Made by a program: the position numbers and the translations under genes. Below are positions 46,524 to 55,674 of a stretch of DNA of 64,000 nucleotides, one piece after another. Every line of letters begins with the position of its first letter. Position 1 is the stretch's first letter. Source of the DNA: Iris pallida (taxonomy: Eukaryota; Streptophyta; Magnoliopsida; Asparagales; Iridaceae); contig JANAVB010029819.1 in NCBI GenBank assembly GCA_029216955.1, positions 39,014,289 through 39,078,288 on the forward strand. The letters run 5' to 3'. Under the pieces are notes generated by a model, which did no database searches, was not told the DNA's origin, and saw only the letters and a program-made list of their open reading frames with translations.

Positions 46524-47419
46524 TTATTCCCCGAGAATGGCAACTGCAGAACGGACGATAAAATCCTGCAGCCAGGGATGATAGTTACATTGACGCATAT
46601 ACCACTCCCTCATCCATTTCGCATATGAAGGTTCTATCTGATTAAGGTCCTCGGCAGGGGCAGGAGGATCAGAACTTCTGGTACTACTACCTTTCGGCAC
46701 GGGCTCCTCCTTAATGATAACTTCAACTTTCGAAGTTATCTTCTCCTTAACGGTAACCGATTCCCCTTTGATAAAAGGGGACGGTATCTCCTCCTTCACG
46801 ACCGCCTCCTCTTTCGACCTAAACACTACGACAAAACAAGACAAAGTATCAGCAAACGAGCTCAGTCCCTTGGGTTAAAAAGAACTCATAAACAGCTCAG
46901 CATCAGCGCATGTAAAATAACGGTGCATCAAAAGTCTTGTCACATAATATGGATAATTGTCCATACGCATCGACTGAATCCCGCCATGGTGCATATACAG
47001 GACCAAAGTCCATACGCAATGGAGGAAAGCTTCGGTGCACCATCAGGTCCAAAGTCCATACGCGTCAGCAGAAAGAAGCTTCGGTGCATCATCAGGACCA
47101 AAGTCTATGCGCGTCAGCAAAGAAAGCTTCGACGCATCATCAGGATAAAGTCCATGCACGTCAGCACAGAGAAGCCCAGGCGTATCCTCAGGGTGGGGCT
47201 CATATAACCGCACCCATGCGCTTCAACGGTGTGATTTGAAACGTGCAAAAAAGTGTCTATGCAAACTCCCAAAGTAGCAGACCACCCACTAATCACTTTC
47301 GACCGCAGGTCGGCATGCGTCGTCTCGACAGAGGAAGACTCCTCGATGTCGGCTACAACGGGCTTCTTGCCCTTGCCTCAGCCTCAGCAAGCACTGCCGC
47401 GCGATGTCTTGGGGGCCAT
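46524..47419 (-). pseudogene. Antisense gene of element B (short, spliced)
   Basis: Exon 1 starts with ATG at 47,419 (MAPKTSRGSA), close to the MAPKASKA start in element A, but meets a stop within about a dozen codons, probably through a frameshift. The acceptor TTTTGTCGTAGTGTTTAG opens exon 2 at 46,818, which encodes about 98 residues: a charged Lys/Glu/Val segment (VKEEIPSPF, VEVIIKEEPVPKG), then SYAKWMREWYMRQCNYHPWL and an end at 46,524. No mobile-domain or coiled-coil segment is present, so B has either a deleted version or a different protein. The architecture (TATA box, MAPK-type exon 1, repeat-filled intron, convergent with pol) is the same as in A and C. Confidence 0.6.
46961..47200 (-). 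repeat. About 48-bp tandem units (GTCCATACGC) in intron 1 of antisense gene B
   Basis: Starts at 46,961, 47,010, 47,056, 47,105 and 47,152, with units of 46-49 bp containing CCATACGCGTCAGCA and CTTCGGTGCATCATCAGG-like blocks. They lie between the proposed exon 1 and exon 2. Confidence 0.85.
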
Positions 47420-47510
47420 CTCTAAAAACACTAGTATTTTTTTGAAAAAAAAGAAAGCTCTAGGGAAGAAGAGATAGAAAGCAGAAGACTCTTTCTTTCA
47501 TCAAGTTGGC

Positions 47511-47520
47511 TATTTATAGG
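47511..47520 (-). promoter_or_regulatory. TATA box of antisense gene B
   Basis: CCTATAAATA on the minus strand, about 95 bp upstream of the ATG at 47,419, with a CT-rich leader between. Confidence 0.65.
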
Positions 47521-47806
47521 CTGGCCGCGCATGTAAACCGATAAACATGTGATGTCAGCGTCTCCTCCGGTCTTGTGAGACCGACGGTTGTGTATCTTCT
47601 AAAGAAAGATCATCATTAATCTTTCGAAGAATGAAGCATTACCTTCGTTCATATAATCGAGGAGGACATGCGCTGGCACTTCCATGCGCAGATAGGCCAT
47701 GCGCTTATACAGGGCATGTGCCTAGAATCTACTATCTATGCTTCTCGGTTTAAAGTATTCCAAAACTTGACAGAAAGTTTCAAAAACTTTGAAGGGAGTC
47801 TTGTAG

Positions 47807-48765
47807 AAGCATGGAATTGCAGGCACATTCATCTCATGCGCCTCCGAGGTTATGCGCCCAGAGTACTATGCGTTCCAAAGTATCATCATTCAGAAAACAG
47901 CAAGTAGAAGAGCCACATAAAGATTGATTCTTTATGTGCATCATTCTGACGGCTCAGCTAGGCGCATCCCCCCGTCCCGTCAGAGCGAAACACTCGTCAA
48001 TGTACGAGTGCTTCGGCTAATAAAGCACTTTTTGAGCAGAACGGGGGCTGACAATCAACTCAAACCCGGTGGCTCTTCCAGCATAATGGAAGTCGGGGCA
48101 CGATGACCCCGATCTTTGGATGCAACAAGCATCCAACGCCATATTGTAGAAGAACACTGCCGACAAGGGGTTCGTACATAAGCAGTTATGTCCATAGCAC
48201 TCACGGCGCATCTCAGTCTTCTGAAGAAGTTTATCATCAAATTTTCTTCGAACAAGGAGATCCACAACCCACATTGCAACGACTTGCCAAGGAGGGGGAT
48301 TGGTCGAGTTCATCTTCATTAAGAAGTCGTGTAAAATACGAGCAAACTCTCTTTCACCGCTACTATTTATAGGCTAGGACAAATCAAATCCATGCACCAA
48401 GTGGCAAGTTCTCCGAAGTCAGTACAATAAACTTGTATTAATAGTGATGAATCAGCCACCTCAAATTCAGTTAAGTCAAAGAATCATCAATTCGAGTCTC
48501 GAAAGACTAGACAAAGCTGACCAAAAAAGATGTACCACATATCGGATGCGCTCCTCAGCATCATGCGCCCCGTGCGGATGTGCCCAGTGAAACACAGACA
48601 TATGCGCCCACTTATGCTCGTCATCCATCAAGCATTTAATGCTAGGTGATACAGTCGGTATCATGCATGTCGACAGTGAGAAGTTGACAGCTTTTGCAGA
48701 AAATGAAGAGTTGCTAACATCAGTCTCATCATTTCTTATTTTGTCGATTACTGTCGTGTCCTGCC
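47807..48765 (+). mobile_element. Element B 3' LTR, probably truncated by element C
   Basis: It starts TGTAGAAGCATGG after the tract AACTTTGAAGGGAGTCT, as in element A. The word ATGCGCC recurs at about 47,837, 47,853, 48,563 and 48,612. No plus-strand TATA box and no end like ATGGCAAACA is seen before the inverted LTR of element C begins, so the LTR is probably interrupted by C. The exact right border is uncertain. Confidence 0.55.
48017..48373 (-). other. Minus-strand TATA box and 100-codon ORF inside B LTR region
   Basis: CCTATAAATAGTAGC (48,363-48,373 core) is followed 45-50 bp later by an ATG at 48,319 opening a 100-codon ORF (MKMNSTNPPPWQVVAM...) that I do not recognise. It ends next to a strong hairpin at 47,986-48,015 (12-bp stem CGAAACACTCGT/ACGAGTGCTTCG with one G.T pair). 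The arrangement resembles the antisense promoters of A, B and C, so it may be the first exon of another element's antisense gene, or a chance ORF. Confidence 0.3.
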
Positions 48766-48769
48766 ACTG

Positions 48770-49897
48770 TTTCACTTAACAAAATGCCTAAAATTGACTT
48801 TTAAAAGAAAACAAGAAAAAGTACAAAAAGTATAAATTGTTTCTGGGAAGTATTGCTATGGAAGTCTGATCTGAGAGCAATCACTTTGTTACTTGGACCA
48901 CACGATGATGATGAAGAGAACTGCTTGAGGAAGATGAACAATCGGAAGAACTAAGTCACCAGAAAGGTATCGACACAATGGCACTGATGGCACAGTCGAA
49001 TGCTTTCCTGCTTTACTTCACCATGTTCTTGAGAAAAAGTTGAAGAAATGCTTCTGGGAAAATCACTCTGAAAGTATGAGTTTTCTCAGAATCTTCTCTT
49101 CCGTCTCTCTCTTGATGCCTTCTTGTGTTAAAAATAAGTCTATTTATAGACAAAACCTTTTGTGCGTAAAAAGCAACAAAATTGGGTCTCTACGCAAGTA
49201 ACTATCACCCACGATTGAAAAATCAACCTTTACGTGTGATGACACGTGTCCCATATAGAGTTGTGATCTCCACGCATGGTGACACGTGTCCCACAACTTC
49301 AACAATATGGAGAGAACACGTACACACGTTCCTCGATAAGTGTGGCATGAAAGCCACGTATGCAGACCACGTTCTCACATAGCCAGAAAAGATTGGACGT
49401 AAAATTGACCCAAAATAGACTTCCTGCGTAAAGTAGCAGACTGGGCGTAAAATAACTCAAAATAGACTTCCTGCATAAAGTGGCTGAAAAGTAGCCTTGA
49501 GCGTATAATTAGCTCAAATAAACTCTACGCACACAAAAGCCTTGAGTGTAAAGACTCAAAATAGCTTTCATGCGTAAAGGAAATGATCTCTTGAGCGTAA
49601 AGTAGCCTATCTGCACGCTAAACGACAAGTGTTGGGTTTGGTGTAAAAATCTTCTCGACTTCTGTGCAATGTTCTGTCAGAAAATTATACTGTCAGATCA
49701 ATATCACGCGCATTAAATGCAGTCTGACAGCCTGTCTCTCACGTAAAAGCTGAGAATGGCTCTCGCGTAAAAGAACTCGCGTAGAATTTGAATCTGAATC
49801 AATAGAGTCTTTTAATGAGCCTAGCGTAGAGTTTGACTATACGTAAAGTTCTCAACTTCTTTGACTTGGTCTATGAAGTTTATTTTACGCTTCTACA
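48770..49897 (-). repeat. Element C 3' LTR (left border approximate)
   Basis: On the minus strand the LTR starts TGTAGAAGCGTAAAAT at 49,897, after a purine-rich tract. The palindromic TATA box GTCTATAAATAGAC stands at about 49,138-49,151. R/U5-like sequence comparable to the LTR at 31,118 (CCCAGAAxCAA...TTGTACTT) lies near 48,820-48,845. U3 contains many copies of GCGTAAA and variants (49,160-49,890). The left end cannot be fixed without the other LTR. Confidence 0.7.
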
Positions 49898-49949
49898 AGA
49901 CCACCTTCAAAGTTTTCAAAGTTTTCTAAAATTTGAAATACTTTGAACA

Positions 49950-50085
49950 GAAGCGTAAAATCCGGGATATCCAACAGTCATTCGCATAGAATTCGGGATA
50001 CCCAACGGTCATCCGTGTGGAGTTCGGGATACCCAACAGTCCGCAGGGAATTCGAGATATCCAACAGTCAGCGTAAATTTCAAAA
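49950..50085. repeat. Four units of GGGATACCCAACAGTC beside the C LTR
   Basis: About 36-bp units with ATTCGGGATACCCAACAGTC and variants, between the polypurine tract and the TATA box of the antisense gene. Confidence 0.8.
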
Positions 50086-50109
50086 ATTTGAACCGATTTC
50101 AAAATTTTC

Positions 50110-50118
50110 TATAAATAG
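50110..50118 (+). promoter_or_regulatory. TATA box of antisense gene C
   Basis: TATAAATAG, about 90 bp ahead of the ATG at 50,204 and 120 bp ahead of the ATG at 50,236, followed by a CT-rich leader (TTACTCATTCTCGCAATC...). Confidence 0.7.
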
Positions 50119-50235
50119 AGCTTTGCGAGTAGAGAGAGAACTTTACTCATTCTCGCAATCTCTATCTTCTTTATTCTCTTCTTCAAAATCTCAGTTCAAA
50201 TCAATGGACCCAAGATTAAGACCACCGCCGGCGCC

Positions 50236-53200
50236 ATGGGCAAGAAGCCCGCCGCTGCTTCGTCGAGGAGTGAGCGTACGGAAGCGCCGTCGCATCATCG
50301 GAGGCAACCCAAAGGATCAACCCTGTTGTGGCTCCGGCCATGATAGGTAGAACCCTACCTAATTTGGCCACGGGTTCGTCGGAGAAGAAGAAGAACCGAA
50401 CCCTAAACTTCACGTCCACGTTTATACGTGTCAGCGTAAAACTCACCAAATACGCCCACGTCTATACGTGCCAGCTTAAAAAAAATAGAAACAACAGAAT
50501 ATGCCCACATTATACGTGTCAGCGTAGAATATAAAAATACGCTCATGTCAATACGTGCCAGCGTAAAAAAATGTAAACAACAAAATACGCTCACGTTAAT
50601 ACGTGCCCGCGGATAAACAACATACGCTCACGTCTATACGTGCCAGCGTAAAATTTAAACAACAATATACGCTCACGTCAATACGTGCCCGCGTAAAATC
50701 AACATACGCTCACGTCTATACGTGCCAGCGTAAAAATAAGTCAAAAGACTATATGTTTTTATGCGTATAACTTTACTCTTTTGAACAGAGAAAAGTATGC
50801 GTAGAAAACTTTTAATCAACAAAAAATCCTTTACACACAAATCTTCTTTTGCATAAAATAACTCTTGTGTAAAGAAAAATCATTACGCACAAATATGAAC
50901 TTCTTAAAAGCATTTACGTAAAATTTTGTATAAAGATCAATTCTAAATTTTACTAACATTGATTTTTGCTGATTTTCTTTTTGCAGTGGACTTGCAGATT
51001 CATCCTCTCGCAGAGGTATTCGGCTCACCAGTTGGTATTGTGGGCTCAAACTATTTGAAAAATCTGTCTCATGTCGAATTCCTACAAAGTGACAAGCAGT
51101 ACCCTGAAGAGAGACAACAAATGATAGCTGCTCAGGGAGACAGAATGCTGCTGTCATTGATGAATAAAGAATTATTGGTGTCGCTAGATGGCCAGCAATT
51201 TTTGAAGCCTGCATTCATGTTTGCGGATGCTATTGATTTTCAATCACAAACAAACCCCAAGAAGGGGGCTTGGGTGTTTAAATTTGAAGAGAGGGCGATG
51301 TATCTCCTAGACATGGCAAGGGATTATCCCTTATCTTCATTTGTACACGCCACCCATCCAAGACAGATTTTATTGAAACTGACTCCCAGCAGTCATGGTA
51401 GACCAGGCAGAATTATTTTTAAGAGGGACGGGGCCAACCCAATGGGCTACCATACCAGTACTTCCAGTGGTGGCATCATTCCTTTTGTCGGTCTACTGCC
51501 TGGATTCACACCAAGCGACGATTCAGCTTTGATTCAACTAGTACAGGTCCCAATGTTCATAAACAAGCTTATGAAGGCCTCAATATTATATCCCTATGAC
51601 AACCCTAGGCTTCCAGGGTGGATGACCCCTCATAATCAGAACTAGATTCAACTTAGTGCTTGGATCATGAAGAACTTCAAAACAGAACTGCAAGCTATTG
51701 GATTACATGAAGCAGTAGCCTCCACGAGTCAGGGCATACAAATGAACAATAACCTGTTCTTGGCTTTAATGGAGTTGTATATCAGTTCAACAGGAACTTT
51801 TACAACTCTAATAGGTGAAATGGGTTTTACACTATATTAGATGCAGTTTATCTCCAAGCTGTCAATGGGTGAAGCTCCGTATGAAGAATATGTTCCCTCC
51901 AACCGGGAACTAGCAGAGATCAGGGAGAAAAATCCTCAGTTAGTTGAGGTATACCAAGAATTGATGTGTTACTATCTGACTTGCACCACTATATATGAAA
52001 GTGGATCACATTTGGCATACATCAATAAATGGACAACATATCTATTCTATCATAAAAATAGGATATCCAAGAATAACAAAGAGAAATTTCAAGATAACAA
52101 GGCTCAACCTATCAACCCTTGTTCAATCATCCCTCTTGATTCAATAAACACTTGGATGGCCACCTATAAGTCTTCGAATAAATATTTGGCCACCAAGGCT
52201 AAAGAATTCCCTGCTGGGACCGCAGCATTGAGCTTTCTGAGACATGAAAGTCAAAAGCTCTCAAAAGAAGCTTTGCTAGCGGGCTTTCTTTCCCTATGGC
52301 TACGAAGATGGGTCGTACCAGGGATTGGCACAGCTGACAGGATTCATCGAAACGTACTATGGCCAGCAGTACGTTTGGTATTCAAAGTCAGAATCAACCT
52401 GTTATCGGCAATGGTATACCAGATAAATGCAGGTTTGCGAGCATTTGGTGATGAACTGTTCAAAAATGCTCCTCACCGAAAAGATTTCCCTAGGGTGGAG
52501 ATGCCCTACACTTATTTGATGGCTGGTTGTTACATCACAACTGCAGTTTGTTGCCACCAGGCCCTGGAAATGATACGGAGGTATTCCTCCAAAAGTTTAA
52601 TAAAGCCACATGGACTGTAACTTCAGTGGCGGACACCCGGGCAACACTTAATTATTCCTATGGGTGGAACTTTTTCTGTCCAGGACCAGCAGTCCCAGCT
52701 GACTGTTTCGGCATACAATTTGAAGATATAGGTCAAGGGAGGACTTTATTACCTGTACCAGTTTTTAAATGGCTAATATGCATCAGACCCTCACATCTGA
52801 TGTATAGGAATGAAGACAACTGTGCGTTCGAACCATATCTACCCAGTCGGTTTGCTCGTCAGTTTGGATATGACCAACTTCACGTTGGAAATCCCTCCAC
52901 CAGCTTCCACCATTATGGAAAATTAACTGATGGTGCATGAGCATGGAGGTACTTTAGCACTGCATGTATCGGTGCTCGATTCCGGGTATCAACTGCTACA
53001 AGTACAACTGAGCTACGAATGCTTCATACGTATGCTCGTTTTTGGGCATCCATTCGCTCCTTCGCGAATTACTACAACATGAAGGGGAGTCTTCGATGGG
53101 CTAAGGAAGGAAACGTCGAAGAACCAGTAAGGGTTCCTTCGGACGTACCCGATGATGTTGCTGTTCCAGACGAGTATATAAAAGTGATTCCTACGGTAGT

Positions 53201-55134
53201 AGGCCAACCAGCTGCAGGACCAATTATCATCTCCAAAACTCGAAAACGAAAATCAAATGCAGCTGTTACTCTCCAGAAGAAGAAGAAGAAAAAAGTCACT
53301 GTTAAAGGGACTTCTAGACAGAGAGTCGCTACTCCAGAGGGCGAAACTCCTGTCGAGGAGCCTCAAAATATTACATCTTCTTCAGTTCAACCTGGAGAAG
53401 GGTCTTCATCATCTCAGCCCGCAGCATCAACAGAAATTATGGGGCTCCTATCTTCTGGACGTCTCAGCACCTCTGCACATCTGACTTCTCCGCAGACGGT
53501 ACAAGCTGTTGAGGACAACGCCACAACTCGTACTAATGATCCGGAGCCCATCCCCTTGGATGAACCGGCTCTTGATTTAGAAGATGATGACTGGGACCAA
53601 GATTATGACGAACTCTTGGCACGTCCCACACCTACTTCAGGTAAATATAAATTACACAAAATCTATATAAAATTATGTATTATGATTTTGTATATTAACT
53701 TATTTTGCTTAATTTTTGTAGGTGTTATCACTGCAGCAAAGTTTGTTGCTTCTCTTCCTCCTCAAGAGACTATTTTCGAAGAAACAGAGTCTGAAGGAGA
53801 GAGTTCTTCTTCAGAAGAAGATACTGCTCAAGAAGAATGTTCCCCATCTACGGAGGTACAACAAGAGCCTAAGTAGAGGCTCAGTAAGAATTGCCTTCTC
53901 TTGCTGAAGACAGAGAAGAAGAATTAGCTGCAGAAGAGCCAGCTGCAGATGAAGAAATGGTTGCAGAAGAACCGACTGCACCTGAAATCCTCCCAGAACT
54001 TGAAGAGCCTGCAGCCCACGAAGGTGATAAAGATATTATCAACCCATCAACTGAAGTCGGAGACGTAGTAATAACATCCTCAGTTGTTGCTATTGATCCG
54101 GTACAAGTTCTTGAGACGACAATGTCCGAACCTGAATCATTTACAACAGTCACCATTTCTCCCGCAACAATCACCGCTACCGAAACTCAAGTAGTTTCAG
54201 CTCCAGAAATGGCTGAAGAAATAATTCATACACATGCTGAAGATATTATCTCTAAAGCTCCTAGGGATCAGTCAGCCATGGTAGCAACATTAACAATGGC
54301 TTTAACTCAACTTGCTACCAAGGCAACAACAACATCTGCTCCCAGTCTTCAGAAGAGGGATTTGGTAGACCTTGCTGCCACGTCGAGCTCTAATGCAGAA
54401 ATGAATCTCTTAGTTGAGATCCATACTTATACTTTCTATAAAATCTTGGTAGCCTTGATCAAGATGGTCCTGAAGAAGGGCGTAAATTATGAAAGATTGA
54501 AGGCTGTAATTGGTCTCACGATCTGGAATGTTGCTATGTTCAATGACGCTGAGAGAGCCGCAGCTTTGGAGAAGGTGGTAGAAGGACTTGAACAGCCTAT
54601 TAAAGAATATCTAAGGCTGTCAAGTAAAACTCTTGAAAGTCTCATCCAGACCGAGTATGATGCTTTATCAGCAGAATACATCACTCGGAAGACTATTTTC
54701 AATGAATCTCTCCAGGACTACAGTAACAAAGTTGCCAGGGAGAATGCTTTATTGAATGAAACTAAACCCCTGCTGGAGATGCATAAAGAAGCCTATGAGA
54801 CTTCAAACATGAGAATTCATCAGCAAGATGATAGAATTCGTGAAGTTGATACGGAGTTGGCTCGCTTGAAGGCAGAGAGAGAGCAGATGATTGCAGCTAG
54901 AGACCAACATCTAACGCAGAGCTCAATATTAGAAGAGAAGGTTTTTGTGCTGAAGCTGTCATTAAAACCCTTGATGTTGCCAAGGATAAAATGATAGCTA
55001 CTTTCGCCGAACTCTCCCATCTCTGTACTCCAGAAGCCTGACGATCTATAGCTACTACAACCGTACTGAGCTCTCGTGAGAAGCGTTTCGCAGAGTTACA
55101 GAAGATGCTTGAAGATATATCTGCTCCGCCTTAG
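50236..55134 (+). pseudogene. Antisense gene of element C: spliced, plant-mobile-domain-like with coiled coil
   Basis: Start at 50,236 (GCCATGG context, MGKKPAAASSRSERTE, like the basic exon 1 of A); ATG 50,204 is an alternative. Intron 1 ends at 50,986 with a perfect branch site TACTAAC (50,951-50,957) and CTTTTTGCAG. Exon 2 encodes FEERAMYLLDMARDYPL, SLMELYISSTGTFTTL, the mobile-domain-like block FLSLWLRRWVVPG, YLMAGCYITTAV, RPSHLMYRNE and EPYLPSRFARQFGY, then a basic stretch KKKKKKVTVKG. An 81-bp phase-neutral intron (53,641-53,721, GTAAAT...TTTGTAG) precedes an acidic linker and a C-terminal coiled coil ending KMLEDISAPP. Stops at 51,643, 51,838, 52,938 and 53,874 and frameshifts near 52,600, 53,880 and 54,950 inactivate it. 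PMD proteins occur in gypsy elements and in host MAIN/MAIL1-type genes; the assignment is by eye. Confidence 0.72.
50412..50742 (+). repeat. Eight palindromic tandem units in intron 1 of antisense gene C
   Basis: Units of about 30-47 bp with core TACGCTCACGTCTATACGTG followed by CCAGCGTAAAA. Each can fold: TACGCT with AGCGTA and CACGT with ACGTG around CTAT. The outer half-site AGCGTAAA is the word repeated in the C LTR. The units lie wholly inside the proposed intron. Confidence 0.85.
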
Positions 55135-55136
55135 AA

Positions 55137-55180
55137 AATAAAGAATTTTGTATTCTTTTTTTCATATCATCAATAAAGAA
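55137..55180 (+). terminator. Poly(A) signals of antisense gene C
   Basis: AATAAA right after the stop at 55,132-55,134 and again about 35 bp later, both followed by GAATTTTGTATTCTT. Transcription here converges on pol from the other strand. Confidence 0.65.
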
Positions 55181-55284
55181 TTTTGTATTCTTCTGTCTTT
55201 TCTATTCTATAATATTTCAAGAAGTGGATGAAATATTTATTTTATGACCCTATCACTTATTTTAAATTTAAATAATAGGTATGA

Positions 55285-55565
55285 GATAGAAAACACTTAT
55301 CAGAGATAATATAAACATGATAAGTTTTCTAAACTCAACAAAGTAGATTATATCTATCCAGAGGTAATATGGACATGATAGATAATGAATCTTGTTTTCT
55401 TTTTAGAGTATACAATACTATCAGAGGTAATATGAACATGACAGATCATAACAACTCAAAGAAAAATAGATTAATATCTATTCAGAGGCCATATGAACAT
55501 GATAGATAAGAAAATAAGTAGACTTAATATTTATTCAGAGGTCATAAGAACATGATAAATAATAA
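55285..55565 (-). repeat. Element C post-pol hairpin array
   Basis: Plus-strand view: AGAAAAC-AC-TTATC against GATAA-GTTTTCT (55,288-55,330), TATCTATC/GATAGATA (55,351-55,384), a decayed copy near 55,416-55,447, TATCTATT/GATAGATA (55,475-55,508) and TATTTATT/GATAAATA (55,528-55,561). Loops read CAGAGGTAATATGGACAT and variants, the complement of the loop seen in A and B, so in the sense of pol it is the same loop. Confidence 0.88.
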
Positions 55566-55674
55566 ATCTTTTTTAAAAAAAATCAGCTGGTAAGACAGAA
55601 GATCAAAATTCACTTTTAGGAGGACAAATAATAAGCTTAACCAAACCTTGGTAGCTGGGGAATAAAGAAGAAAT

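Noticed and set aside
52527..54994. Host protein-coding gene (mobile-domain protein, MAIN/MAIL1-like)
   Set aside because: Its fixed position between pol and LTR, the matching antisense genes in elements A and B, and its many stops show that it belongs to the retrotransposon.
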